In this document: positions 40,701 to 55,500 of the stretch, one piece after another
Layout: each line of letters starts with the position of its first letter
Position numbering within the stretch: position 1 is the first letter of the stretch
Source of the DNA: Hofstenia miamia
Lineage: Eukaryota > Xenacoelomorpha > Acoela
Assembly (NCBI GenBank): GCA_004352715.1
Contig: SCFE01000019.1
Coordinates: forward strand, 1,345,825-1,409,824
DNA length: 64,000 nt
Direction: 5' to 3'
Translations under genes and position numbers: made by a program
The notes under the pieces: model-generated
What the model saw: the letters and a program-made list of their open reading frames with translations, nothing else
The model's database searches: none
Told to the model about the DNA's origin: nothing

Positions 40701-43700
40701 TTCCACATTTGAAAAAGCATTTGATAAGAAAATTTGACTGAATCAATCAATTTGATATTATAAAGGGTTGTCAAAAGTTATGTAAGTATTATTTCGAAAC
40801 AATAACACGTGTGAAGAAGATATAAACAAATGTAGCGCTGTAGATTGTGTTTTAGTGGTTCAAACATTGAGTCCGAGAGTCACTTGGTTCGATCATTGTA
40901 AAATTTCAATTGGAGTTATCCGAACCATTTGGTGTGGTGTTTTTATTTGTTGGACTTGCGCTAAGGGCCCCCTTAAATATCACTTGTAATAGTATTTTAT
41001 AACCTAAAATTGTTTAATTAAAGCAAATTTTTATAAGATGAAGAATAGTAGTGCGTCTCCTTAAATATTTTGCTGGCTACAACACTATTTATAAGCAAAT
41101 TGAGAGGTTCAATGGGTAGGGTATGAACCGTTTTAGTTTAGGCCTAAGTTATCAAGCTATTAGGAGCTTCATGTGTAGTAGATTTTTTGTCGTGTAGTTT
41201 TTTAGAGTTTCTGTTTGAAATTTGATTCTTTGTTGATTATGTAGATTAACGGCTGCATCTGTAAATAGCCGTGATTCACTTTCCGGATTACATCAATTAA
41301 ACGAAGGATGCAATTTCATCAAATATCGGAGATCCGCTAGTTTCCTGTAACCGGTAATAGACCGCATTTAACATATAATTGGATGCTATCTAGCGTATAA
41401 TATCCATTACCAATAACTTGTTTTTATTGCCAATTGTGCGTTGTGTAATTGCGCAATGAAATGAACCATGATGAAGAGCGTCATTGATTCTACTAATGTC
41501 GAGCTCACTTTATTCTATTTTAACGCATGAGCGCATTAATCGAAATGATAACCACCTTAAAAAACTCACACTTATTCCAAAAGTTCGAAATAGATATTTT
41601 GTCGCTGAATTTTAAAACTAATTGCATTCATTGACGATGAATTCTGCTTCGTTAACTAGTTTCACATTCAATCTTTGTATTTCAAATAATCATTGAATGT
41701 AGAATTTTTCAATACTTCAACATCTACGCGATGGTATCTCCAATATGCTTTACCTTTTTTCTTTCACACAAATTTAATACCAAAAAAGTAGATTTTAATA
41801 GCGGTACTTATAATCTTAACCCTGAGATATAGGATAGTTAATTCTTTTTTTATGCCAAGCATAAAAATTTTCAAATTGGGATTTAAATTCTTAAATTCTA
41901 GCTTTTTCTAGAGTTAAAAAGTATAACTCGTTTTTTCCATTTGCTAAAATTTCAAATCACAGGATGTTTGTTACCAGAGGTTCAAGTGACTGTGCCGGCC
42001 TCGTCAAATTGGGTTGTGCTCGGATTGACGTTTTCATTTCAATTAGGATTGAGTCGTCGTTTTTCGTTGAAATTTGCGTTGGAGCTTGTCTTTTTGTAGT
42101 TTAATATATTTGGGCGTGGGCTTCAATCTCATAAGCATATTAAATTTTGTAGTGCTTGGTTTGAGCTGTTTAACTTGGGATTGGGTTGGACTAAAATATC
42201 AGTCCATTTCAAGCTCTGTGTATTACCAATGTTTCTAGCTGCTTGAAGTGCGGGTTTTGTCCAAACTTTGAGTAATCTATCAGTCATCAACACTTCTGAA
42301 ACCCGAAGCTTTCTACCATTATTTGTAATAAAACTCAGGATCGTTTAAATTTAATATCACAGAGGAGTCTGTAAGATATAATAAAAACAACACTCTTCAT
42401 TAATATTCCGAATGGCGACGCGTCTGAGTTAATTTTATTACATTATGTGCAACATTGCTCAATGCGCGAATTAGAAAAATGAAATTGGAGAGGTGTGTGT
42501 CGCGAGTTTGCAGTAAGTCAGTAAGTTGCTGCTTATCTCATAGTGAAATGTAGCTTAACGACTTGATCGTGATGGGTTTGCATTTTCCGTAATATCTTCT
42601 GTCCCATTCACACTGCTTGACATTCAGTTTCAACAGCGATCTTCTTCGTATTAATTTTAAGTACCTGCTTATATGAAGCACTGCTTCTGTTAATGCTCAT
42701 GAATCACAACTTAAAAATAGTTGCACCTATTAGCACATTTTCTGTCATAACTATAAAGTTTTTAGCTTGAAATTTTCATTAAAAGCTTTTTCCTTTTAAC
42801 GCTGCTGTTTTTCGTTATCTTTGCAGTGCAAAGCAACTGCGAATCGAGATGATAAAAAGAAATTCGGGCGTGTGAAATTTCAGAGTAACTGTTAGCGTGG
42901 GAGTTTTTCCCATACTATTTTTCATTAAATCACTTATTACAGTTGGATGATTGCTTACAATTCTTTTTAAATTCTCTTTAGATTACATTACCATCAATAA
43001 AACATCTGGGAAGTTTATTCTGCTGAAGCCTTTAGATCGCGAACTGTTCGAAACTTTGTATATTAAAATTCGAGCTAGTGATGCTGGAGATCCACCAAAG
43101 AATGCGAATTGTAAAATCCAGGTAAAACTTCTTGATGAAAATGACAATGCGCCCAGATGGGTAAATCCAAACGGCTTCGACGTCGGAATTTCCGAAGGTG
43201 ACTACGACGCCAACTACAATATCATTACTTTATCTGCGAAGGATCCTGATCTCTATCAAGGTGGAGAAGTCAGCTATAGCGTCATTCACGATCCATCAAG
43301 TAAGTTATGATATTGATTTAATTTGAGAAAGTGTTAATAGATTATTTAATTTACGCATCGCGTGTGATTTTTTTTTTTGACAATTTTCCACATTAATTGC
43401 CATGTATTCATTACATTACAAAACCTCGGCGTAGTGCATAATACAATTAGGCCATGCATTCATATTATGAATACTACTTTTTTCTAAAATATCATTTGTA
43501 GGGCTGGTCAAGCAGTAACGGAATTTCATTTTCACTGTTAAAATGGATGCTACTTATTCAATAATGATTTATTTTTTTATTGAAATGTGTCATGCATGAC
43601 TCCTTAGTTGGTTCATCAATGAGAGAGAATTTGTTTGAGAAATTCGTTTTCTTTGATCTATGAACACAAAATTAGTCGGTAACGGAATTTTAAAAAGTTA

Positions 43701-46418
43701 ACATCACTTTTACAAGTATATACCATTTACATCATAACCTACTGTTCCTCGATAAAATACGTACATGATACATTTATATGTATAGTAGGTGTAATTTCAT
43801 TATTGTACACAGAATTATTTTTAAGGGTTTACATGTTTGTTTGAGCAAAGAAATCTACATTGCTTTTATGCATTCTACAGTAATTTTTGAAATTGACTAA
43901 TGCTGAATGTGTGACCTGGTTGTTTTTTGTGTGAATTTGTTAATAATTGGGTCACACTCATTATTTTGAAGATCACGTTTAATTAATAATGTCGAATGAA
44001 GTCTAGAATAAATGGAGTTAATGGAAAAATATAAATAAATAACAATCTAATAATAATACATAACTTCAATTTATAAATGGTGCAATGGCTTTTGATAGGT
44101 GTGATGTATAGTACCTGTAGAATTCGGTTGTATGCTTTCGTTTCAATCATTAAAAACCATCAGCAATGTTACAAATGCGTTTAAATTGGTACCTCGTTAG
44201 GCTTCTACAGTTTATAAATTTTTACATGGATTTGGACCCACTATTTTATTTTTTGTTGAGCTTACGCTGGGGCTTGGGCCGGTTATCATTTTTTTTTGGG
44301 CTGAGCCGGGGTCGTTTTTATATTTTTGTTTGGGCTTAAACCAGAGATGTACATGGGTCAAAAATTATGGCCAATGCCCCTCACGTCCCAAGCTTTAGCC
44401 TCGATCCATTTAAATTAATGCCAAGACAAGCCCTTTAGGCCCATTTCTAATCCTTAAAAAAATTTATTTAATTTTTCTGTTTGCTAGATCAAAGTTGGAT
44501 AAATTTGAATCAAACTTATAATAATATCTAGATACTGAAATGAAAAATCTTAAATTTAGTTTTGGAAAAGTCTAAGATACTAGAGTAGAATTTCGAAATG
44601 TAGGCTTTATTTTTCAGCACACAGCGTTCACTGCATTTGGGTTGATTTGCAAGCACAATTGTTTTTTTAAATCTCGATAATTTTTTGAAGTCCTCGTCTA
44701 AGCGCGGACCATGACCATTTCTTGCATGAACTGGGCTGTTTCACTTTGCCTGGTCTTTGACCTGAATTTTCGGCACCTTTGCAACTCCACTTATATGTTC
44801 ATATATTGAAAATGTTATTATCAATAAATCGTGTTCTTTTTCGTCCCTCTTCAGAAAAACCGCACTAGAATTGTTCTTTCCTTTGGAATATGATGAATCT
44901 TTTTGTGAATAGGAATAAATTATTAAAAAATTAATTACGTGTTTTAAATTTGACATCATCTATATATTTAATGACGTAAATGATAGTTATCAATGAAATT
45001 GGCTAAATTCAAATTTTACCGTCTTTATTATTTTTTCTCTTAAACGACATTTTCTGTTAAAAAATTATATTTTTTCATGCTGTTTGCCTCTTTTCAAGTA
45101 TATATATATATACACTTAAACTTACTCTGTGTATGCAATAAGCTACAATTGATTTTCTATAAAAACATGCCAATTTTAGTAATCAGTTAATCAATCATAT
45201 GTATAAAACCTCTTATTGCGAAGTGGTAATTTTTTTCTCCTATCATATTCTAACTCTTTACTTCAAACAATAAATAAAAATTAGGTTCATGAAGCATTTT
45301 GAGTGATTTCCAGAAAAACTAATTGTGTTATTAACAACCCTAATATTAACCGAAACTTAAATCTTATTCACATCTGATTTAATCATAACACCACAAATGT
45401 TTGAAATGTTGAGCTAATAATAAGAATAAAACAATATATCACCTTATGTTAATTGGTTAAAATTTGTAATTTTAACATTCTTGAGAAAAGAGCATCATTC
45501 CAGATGGTGCTCACATTTGGAAAAAAGATGTGTTTAAATTTGACACCCTAATAAACATTAAAAAGCTATTGAAAAATTTTGAGGCATATTTCAATGGTTC
45601 AAAACGTATTAATGCCGCGGGATAGAACCCCCCGGGATAGAGTTAAGCAGCTAAGAGTTAAGCATTCTAAGGACAACTTGAACTTTATTAGGGTGGTCTC
45701 TTATTCTTATATTTATATTATGCAAATGCGAAAGTATAATTTAGATCTTTTCTACATTGATTCAACTACCGGCCAGCTGAGGCTGAAAAGATCCAGCAGC
45801 TTCGACTATGAATCCAAGGACCCGCGAGAATACACACTAAAGGTTAATGCATCGGACAGGGCACCTCCCTATAATAAATCGCCCACTACAGTGCGAATTT
45901 TTATCAAAGATCGCAATGACCACTTGCCCAAGATCGAATTCCCCAAGGTCGGGGATCCTGTGGATGTCCCCTGGGACGCATATCGTAATTACATCGTCAC
46001 GAAGGTTCGAGCAAGCGATGAAGATGAAATTGACCAAGGAAAACTTACATTCGTTTTGTATGGATCCAGTAACTCACATAGAATTAGTTTGTTCAGGTAT
46101 ATTGTATATTGCATATATAAATACTCAATTTTCACAGTTGGTATAATAGCATTTATATATCTCGCTCTCAGTATGCGTTTTTATATATCGGTATCTCGCA
46201 CTCAGTCACTCCTCAGTAAATATATCGCACTCAGTATATTTTAACGAAATGTCGTACTGTGTATAATTTTTAATAATTATCGAAATCGGCCATAATTTGA
46301 CTTCAAATATGTTCATATTTTTTAAAAAAAAATCTAAGAAAAATGTTACTAGTGAATAATAAATTAATAAAAATTCAACAAAATATTTTAGGAGAAACAT
46401 ATCATAAAAATTAGTTTA

Positions 46419-46456
<38 letters not shown>

Positions 46457-49323
46457 ATACTTTTTACTCGTCCTTGACCCTGAAGTTTTTCTGGCATGAC
46501 AGCATCGTCTTTATCATATAATTGGAGTAATGGATATAATAATGCACATGAAATTCTACCGCATGAAAGAATTGTACGTTTAACTAAACCAATCAGCATT
46601 CAATAAACGATGTTTTAAAAAGAAACGAGTTTTCAATGTGGATTTAATTGTAATATTTATTATTAAGGAAGTCTAACAAATAATTATTTACTGCATTAGT
46701 ATAAAGTGATATTTCTATCGGAAAAATAATCCCCTCTCATGATCGTTTCTCTGTTTGATTAAAATTCTTTGTTTTAATTTCCTATTCAAACATTTTCTAA
46801 TTATTTGTTTAAAGAAAATCAATTTGGTTTTGTTTAACTTTTAACTTGTAAATACAGAAAAAATTTAATCACGTCTGACTCATAAAGCTTCCCATGTTCT
46901 TTAAATCAAATCCTAAAATCACGGTCATTTCCCGCTAACCACTGTGTATAGTTGAATTTGAATCTGTAATTTATTCGCAGTGCCTGTGAAATATAAGTCT
47001 TCAGCGGAAGGTCACTACTTTGAAAAGTTTAAAATCCTATAACATGCAATCGTAGAAGCAGCCAATGAACACAATAAAACGCATATATTTTTATATAAAA
47101 CTTTCAGAACTTGAAACCAGTAACACAGTTTGCTTCCAAATTTTTTTTGGAACCAGGTCCAAACTCATGCGACAATTAACGTATATATTAAAATAATTAG
47201 AAAATATTTTCGTTCAATTTCTTAAAATAAGGAATATGCTAAAAATGTGGAGAACTTTATTAATCTTGTTCTTCAATAAATTATTCTTGAATTTTCTGGG
47301 CATTGAAACTTTCTTAGACACCTTTTAGGCACAAAGAAGAGAAATACATTGATGTCTTATAAAATACTACTTTTCTGGAATTCTTTGAAATATTTGCAAA
47401 TGGAATACGATACGACGCCGAATATGTACACGTCTAAAATTGATAAGATCATTTTCAATTTCTCTATTTAAATTTTTTCCAGTTTTGGTAATCGCAAGTC
47501 CAATATACAACCTCATAAAACACTAGCCATATCAATGTACAATGTTAAAATAATGCATGCATAAGTATTCGAATACATTGATTTTTGGATAATGCTTTAC
47601 TTCATTATTTTAGAATCAATTCTACATCTGGCGTAGTGCTTCCAAAGCGCAATTTCACATACGAGGATCAGGGAAATTATAATATCAGGATTGGAGTGAT
47701 GGATTCTCTCGGTAAAGACGGCGCTGTCTACATCAATGTTCCATTTCGTATCACTAATCAGACGATCTTTAATGATTCTCTGGAACGTTATCACGCAAAT
47801 CAAAACGGACCTCAGCGGTAGTGCTTTAAACTATACATATGTTTTTCTCATTCTATTATAAAATCTATTTTAATTTCTATTCAAAGGACCTCATTTAACG
47901 TGTTTAAATGCCAACCACTTAACAGTGAACTACGGATTTTCATGTTTGATGTGAATCCTTAATAACAGATTGTTTCATTCGGACTTTTCTCAATGATTTT
48001 GGATTATTATTGCTTAAATTGCTGATTCAAATGATTGCAATCCATTTTCAAAGAATTTCTTTTTGGTAATCATGCACGTGACTCATTAACGACATTACGT
48101 AAAATTGAAGTTTAGCTGAATGTATGCGTACTTCAACATGAATTTCTCTCTGCCTAAAAATTCATAGGTTGAGTATTTATAAAATTCCTTTCCTTCCTTC
48201 CAGTTCCTACAATACTTAACATTCCTATACAATAGGGCTGTTCGTTTATCCAATTACAGGAGTCCATCATTTAGCAATCAATTATTAACCTGCTCAGACT
48301 TCTCAACGAGCTCGGCTCGTTTTAGCTCGATTTTTTTTTAAATATTGCTCTCAGAAATTTTTCATAGCTCTTACTATTATTTAATAAACATTTTAAAATA
48401 AGATTATAATAATATAAATAATAAATATTAACTGCTGTGCTCAAACTCATTTCGGCTCGGCTCGTTGACGAGTTTGAACCTGCAATTTAAGTTATCAATA
48501 ACATCAATCAATTATCTCGACGGATATTGCAAGCTAAAAACATTTTTTTTCAAAACTATTAATTCAAAGAGATATCGAAATATAATGGAGAAGTTGAATT
48601 GTTTCAAACGAAACAAACATTACACTTTGGAAGTCTGGATATTGCAAGCAATTGTGCCAATAACCGCTAATTGATAATTGAATCGAATTTGATAGCTGAA
48701 TCATTTTACTAAATGATAAGTCAACTATCAATTAACAATCTATTAATTTAAACACGACTATACAAGTCCACTAACAATTAATTTAAAATTATACAGAGTG
48801 TTCATAAAGTCTCTCCGCAGTAGAATTGGAGAGGATATTTTGGGTGTCACATTCTTTACAGATGAGGCATGGCTTCATCTGTCGAGCTATGTAACTCACA
48901 AAACTTAGGTCTGTGTTGCTCGGAAAATCCTACCCGTTTCCATAATACTTTACATTCACAAAAATTAGTAGTATGGGTTGCCATTTCGAACTAATCGAAC
49001 TTTGGATTTGCTGGAAGATGTTCTTGGAGAACGCATTATTTGAAGAGTGGGACCTGACTTATCACCCATGACTTTAACATGTGAAGAGCTGCTAAAAGCC
49101 ACGTCTATAAGTACAATCCCAGAAATTTTGAAGAATTAAAAATGGAGATAAAGAATTACATCCAATCTATTAACGGTGAAACATTATGTTCTGTGTTTGC
49201 CAATGAAATTAAACGGGTAAATATTTGTTTGGAACATAGAGAAATACATTTCAGCATGTATTGTAAATACAATGTTGAATCTAACATTTATTATATACCT
49301 ATATGTTTTTGTATTTGAGTTAT

Positions 49324-49386
<63 letters not shown>

Positions 49387-49489
49387 NNNNNNNNNNNNNN
49401 NNNNNNNNNNNNNNNNNNNNNNNNNNNNNNNNNNNNNNNNNNNNNNNNNNNNNNNNNNNNNNNNNNNNNNNNNNNNNNNNNNNNGACAG

Positions 49490-49526
<37 letters not shown>

Positions 49527-52500
49527 ATATTTGGGATTATTTTCTTACTCTTCACTGTGTAGAGACTTTATGAACACTCTGTATTTGCCTTAAAGCAATT
49601 CCACTGACCTATCAGGTTTTAGTTATCAATTTCAATTAATTCAATCATGGTTTCCTTTTTTGCTATTTTACGCAAAAATACGAAAATTGTTCTTGATACG
49701 CGGAAAATTTCGTTTACGCGAGTATCAGTTTATTAAAAAACAATACAATAGGTCTGCACCTCTCGGCTTAAATATGTTGTTGATAAATTTGAATTTTGAT
49801 TGTAATGAAGTTGTCGTTGAAACGTCTTTTGTCCATTGGTAATTATTATTTTGGGTTATGTTAGAAATGCCTATTTGATTTTCTAGACTTGCGCTTATTT
49901 TCGCGCCGATGTATGGTCCGTCAGACTCACTGGTGATTAGGTCAGTATTGTATCACCCTAATTCAGAATACAGTAATCAACATGCTTGAATGGTGAATTT
50001 ATTTTAAGCTGAAAGAAGCCTTTTACAGTTTAGGTACATCATCGGCATTTCGTTAAGAATTTTCTAATTGAATTTGATGTGACTCTTTTAGACAAAGTGG
50101 CATTTCAATATTTTTGAAATTTAACGTAATAACTAATTCATACCAATAGATTTACCATCTGTCTTTTAATTTAAATTTATTGTAATTTCCACATTAAAGA
50201 TGTATCAGTCGCCATGTATAAAATCTTCAATATGTCTCGTCAGTTTTATATACATGTTTTAGTGGAGAAATTATATTTTTTATTCTTCCTCTCTAGACTA
50301 AATTTTATGTTTTACTTTTACTTTACTTTTTGATATGTTTTTACAAAATAATACATATTTTTTATTTAAGTTCATTTCTAAATGTATGTTGTACATAATG
50401 GATCTCAAAAGAGGGCTTGGATTTTTAAATTTTAAAATACTGGCACAAACAGCGCCGATAAACTATCATTGTTTCACTAAACATGACTTGCTGGCGCTCT
50501 AATAATTCCTGAACCTGAAGTAACTATTAGCCCGGTATGCCATAAATGTTAGCCCTCAAATATCCTGTTGAATTCATTGTTATACAATGAATTTAGGCAA
50601 TTATATATATATAATATATATATGTGCAAATACAGGCTTTGGATTGAAAATTTCAAAATATCTACAAGGCCCATAATACGGATACTGGATACTATGGCGG
50701 AGGGCCCTAGATACCGATCAAAAAAAAAATTTAAAGAACCTGAAGCTCATGCATATGAAAGTAGAACCCTATTCCAAATGCGCAATGTAAAAAAATATAT
50801 ATTTTGAAGATATAATGATTGCGAAAAAGCAATTGCTCCCTATCTTTGTAACGGCTGTCTTTCTTGGGGAGTAGAAAGCTTTGACGTGTGGTTTTCTAAT
50901 TAATGGAGAAGCATACTGCTTCCCGAATGAGTGTTTAGTTTGCGGTGTAGTTAAAAGAACATAATTTTTGAGGAAAACATTAAATGTTTCACTCGGTGCA
51001 GAGAACTTTGTAATAAAGCCTCAACATTTAATTAAGCAAATTTCTTTTAATCACAACAGAGGCTTGTTTGGAATTCCGACAAAATTAAGTAAACACCTTC
51101 CTTTATCTCAGGTGATTAACGTTTCAATTTCGAAAGAATTAATACTTTTAATTTTGGTAATGTATATTTAGTGTAAAACTATATTTATTGAAAAATCGCA
51201 CGGTTACGCTAAACCTTCAGCCAAGTCTACAGATTCCTATATCTATATGGGTTTATCAAAATCTAACTACATGTTGATATTGTCTTCACTTGTTTTGTTT
51301 TCTAGGTATTGTTCCAGAATAGGCAAATGTCCTAGGTCTACCGTCTGCCCATTGGGACTGTACTTAAATCTTTCAACCATTCACAAATCTGATATTACTA
51401 TTGTGTGTTACTATGTGTAGTAAGCAGTAAATAGAATTGACAACCGGGTTCTATTTAAAAAATCGTTTTTTGCCTAAAATTTCATGAAATTCGATATATG
51501 TCTGAATTAGCTGACTGTTTAACGAAATTCATGTACCACAATACTCTAACCCAATTAATTTGCTGTAGAATGCATTATTGTCTTGTCGAAAAATCAAAGA
51601 TTCAAACAAAATGTCTTGTTTGTGGATGCTGAAGGACTTTGTAAAATGTTTTTCAAAATGTATTTTTGGAGTTTTTAGTCAACGAATGAATCTCTATTTT
51701 CAAAATAACTCCAACTTCAAATCTTCTATTCCTTGTTTTTGTTATTATTCTCGTTTTGGCACTTTTTCATGTCAAATAGGAAGCGGCAAAATCAGGACGC
51801 ATTCAGTGATAATTTCTTAAGAATCATCTTATACTTTCATAACTCACGAACAAAAAATGGTATTAGGAGGAGTTCTTTCTTCATGCATATTCTTAAATTC
51901 CACTAGATCCCAACACTTTAGGGGGAATCTTTGCGTGAAATATCTGGTTCCAGCAGTTCATAACAATTGTTCTCAATTTTTGCTGTGTATAGGTAATCAA
52001 TTTAAAGAAAAGAAATTGCAGGTCCTTAGAACTTCTTGATTGAAAGCGCATTGAAAATGGTAAGAATTCGAAAGCCTTAAAAAAAATTTTTGCAAATGTC
52101 TAAAAACGTTTTGTATTTTTGAGGTAGTGCTGGGCAGATTAGAATTAGTACAATATGTTCAAATGTAGTTCTTTACTATACTGCTTAATAATACTAATAA
52201 TATTAAGGTAATATTTTTAGTCGTTTCCTCCTCTCCAAGTATCCTAATGAAATATCAGGGCACAAATTTGAGTTTTTTTCAGAAAATAATTTGATGCAAG
52301 GTTTTCAAATGTGCATGACATGTATTTTGGTAATCATTTGAAGAAGCATATAGCTTACTTAAAAATCACTAGTTAAATAAGGATTTCAAAATTTATTCTC
52401 AAAGAAGCCTTATATGTGAGGAATATGGAATAAAAATTAACTGTCATAATACCTAAAACTAGAGATCTACAATATATTATTAATGATTTTTAAAGTCAAT

Positions 52501-55500
52501 CTCAAAAATTTGATTTGTATTGTGAGAATTGTTGCATACAGTATATTACAATAATTGAATATTTGATATTTTTTACTATTTTTAAATTTTCAATTTGGTG
52601 GAGGAAGTTTTTCTTGCAAAAAGAGTGTACTTTTTTTATAAATGCAAAATGTATTTATATATATATATATTGCAAATAGACAACATATTCAAATGTTTTC
52701 ATGAGTATGAAATAGGATTCGTAAATGTAAAATTTAACTTCACGGGAATGAAAATAAATTTGAAACTGTAAAAGGTATAGTTGCTTTTCATTGCAATTAT
52801 GATCATTTGGGGCAGCAGGAAGAACTTGACGACAATTGATAATCCAATCAAAAATCGGTTTCAGAGTCTCGAATTGATAAACAATTTTGTTTAAAGGTTC
52901 AAAAATTAGTTTATCATCAGAAAAATGGTATAAATGATGATTTGTTTATTGAATGGAAAGCATTTGAAGTGGATTTCCTTTATGTAACTTTTCCTTTAAC
53001 AATTATTAGTGGACATTATTTTTGAACAAAGCGAAATGTCACAAAAACAGCTATTATTCGTCACGCACAAAGAACGCATTGAGTGCAACGTGTGAATTAT
53101 ACACTTCCAACTGTCGCATGCTGCATTCTTTCATAATTTCAATGGATTTTTCCAAACCATATTTTTATTATCAACTTTTTTAATTAACAATAAAAAGTAA
53201 CTGCAATCTTGATTTTTATTTTAGTACCAGTATCGAAGTTTGGCATAAGTAGGGTTGCAAATTGAGCATACCTCAATATTGAATTGGAAAAGGCAGTTCT
53301 CTATACTTCTCATATTCGCGTTTCAATTCCGCCATGTTCGCGGATTTTAACCTTTTGACTGCCTATTTATGCAGACTGATAATATTAATATTAAACCTAT
53401 ATTTAGTGGTAATTGATAAAATCGACTATTAGGAAATTCTGGGGTAATTGTTACGGATTTCGTTAAGGACTCCGTGCAAGGGGATTTTAGTATATTTCTT
53501 AGACTAAATCGAATTGATCAGTCGAGTTGAAAATGTTGTTGTTCGCTTTGAGTCGCATATGGCAACGAAAGGGTTAATTTCAAATTTTTTCCCCAAATAA
53601 TGAATTTTTGGCCATTTTTTACAGAATGGTGTCTTTCAACCTGATTTGAAAATAAATTTATCATATTGTTAATATAAAAATATTGCCGATGAGGTGATGC
53701 GATAATTTAAACATGACTTTAATTTTTAAGTTTTACTTATAAAAATATTTTTAAAGAATTAACGCAGACTACTCTTTAAAAAACGCGTGAGAATCCTATT
53801 TTCTTGAATATTATACCACACGTAATTTTTTAAGGCTGTGTATTTTCGGGTTAGGCGAACGTGAAATTCAACCATGGGCATTACAAGTATTTTTCCTTAA
53901 AAGGGCAACTGTTAATGAAATTACCCATTTTTGTGTTTTTAGAGATAAATTTTTATTAATTAAACAGAAATGTCATTATAATTTATCCCACATTATTTAT
54001 TATTTTATGACGCCAATTACACCAAGAATATATCTTCAAGCAGTATTTCTGCAAAAAAAATTTCCAAAAGATGTTAGCTAACATTTTGATTCAGTTATCA
54101 AGGGCAGTCACAAATCTGTGGAAAAACGTACGTAATACAAACTTTTAGCATAAATATAAGATGATATTCGCAAATTTGCTTTTAAATCATATTTTTATGC
54201 CGTTATTCTACTATGGCTTTAGCGGTTTATGATTTACAGCAATGTCACTTTTTATTGACTCGAGTCTTTGACAAGCTAGGTTACAGCGAATTTCCAAAAG
54301 AAGAATATTTCAAACTCCTTTAGTGGCATACACACAGATTTAGTCTTTATAGTCTGGTGAATCTCAATATATATGAAAACTAAGATTGCAGTCAATTCAA
54401 CAGGTTTCACTAATGTGCTGCTTTCTGAATTTTCTGTATTAATAATTACACAAGAGTCGAAATGGGAACATTCTCATATATTTACTTCTCCTCAAGTACA
54501 TATTTTCAATGAAGTTCGCAAATGTACTGTCAAGGTATAAAAGCATTTTCTGAACAAGCATCTCTCGCTGCATTAAAGTTGTTGATTGTAGTGGTATCAA
54601 TATAACTATGGAAATATTGAAGAAATTCAATAATTTGCTATTCCATTTATTTCACCTCAAAAGAAAACTAATGTTTTTAACTACTGATACATCTACTAAG
54701 GATATATCATCTACCAGAATATATCCCAGCGTGCTATACCACAGCTTTGCAAATGTGTCAACATTTTCGTCTCAATCTAAAATACCTCAAGCCTTGGCAT
54801 GCTTATTGTTAAGTGTACTGATCAATTAATGAACATTGGACCGAAATGACAATACGCCCTGCTGAAATTGTGAATAGGGCGCAAATCTCGCCTAGTAGTG
54901 ATGTGCGGCTAGAGCTTATCTAATGTCGCACCCGCCTGACAAAAAAATACTTTATTACCCGTACCCGAGTATAAAATTTTCTTTGCTACTATTCATCAAG
55001 TTAAACTTTTTCAACAGCATTTCGATCACAATTCACATGCATTGCGTTAACTTTGTCAATATTTTATTAATAGAATTTGTTTTTGAAGAAATCTTTTTTA
55101 AGATACTCCTAGTGTGGAATGAAAAGCGGACCCGTACATCCCTGTACCCGATTACAATTATGCGCCTAGATCTACCCTAAAATGTAGTGCACTTAAAATA
55201 AAATTTGTGGGAGCAATTACTTTTATTCTGTAAATAAAATACTTAGCAAAACAAGGTGTTTTATGTAGTTTGTAAAGATGTATTAAATAGTTCTGGAATT
55301 TTATTTTCTGCTTATTTAGTTTTGGAGAACTTCCAAAAGCAATTTTCGTTTTGATTGGTGGGATTGGCATCATCATTCTTGTGCTCATCATACTTTGGAT
55401 CTGTTGCATGGTTGTTTCCGCCAGACGTCATTCGCAGAACAAACGCACTCGACAGCAGCGCGCTGCACAAAGAGAGTTCTATGGGCAGAAATGCGGAACT

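Larger units (their letters stand above)
31664..42981 (+). other. Intron 5 (11.3 kb) with hAT element and 1000-N gap
   Basis: Phase 1, donor GTAAAG, acceptor TTCTCTTTAG. EC5 reads continuously across the exon 5/6 join, so no exon is required in between. Contents: hAT element 32953-33853 with a nested MITE, (TA)n, and the gap 38991-39990. An alternative exon hidden in the gap cannot be excluded. Confidence 0.8.
48794..49581 (+). mobile_element. Mariner-like transposon, decayed, perfect 21-bp TIRs
   Basis: The terminal repeat CAGAGTGTTCATAAAGTCTC (plus a final T) at 48794-48814 is mirrored exactly at 49561-49581, and both ends abut TA, the mariner target site. Inside, the plus strand keeps transposase pieces: FFTDEAWLHLSSYV (first catalytic D block), SENPTRFHN and VVWVAIS in a shifted frame, and a C-terminal YKYNPRNFEELKMEIKNYI. 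The middle catalytic region is deleted and frames are broken. (TA)n runs and a 98-N gap (49387-49484) lie inside. Confidence 0.88.
47818..55319 (+). other. Intron 8 (7.5 kb)
   Basis: Phase 2, donor GTAGTG, acceptor CTTATTTAG. It contains a GCTCG-rich hairpin element, a mariner relic with an N gap, and otherwise AT-rich sequence with no recognisable gene from 49600 to 55319. Confidence 0.8.

Noticed and set aside
44265-44460. GGGCTTGGGCC-like words, possible hAT ends
   Set aside because: The words are suggestive (CAGAGATGTACATGGG and TTAGAAATGGGCC), but no matching target duplication or clear paired ends could be fixed.
49184-49593. ORFs rich in Tyr-Ile repeats
   Set aside because: Translation of (TA)n runs and the 98-N gap inside the mariner relic; only the 5' part of one frame is a transposase remnant.
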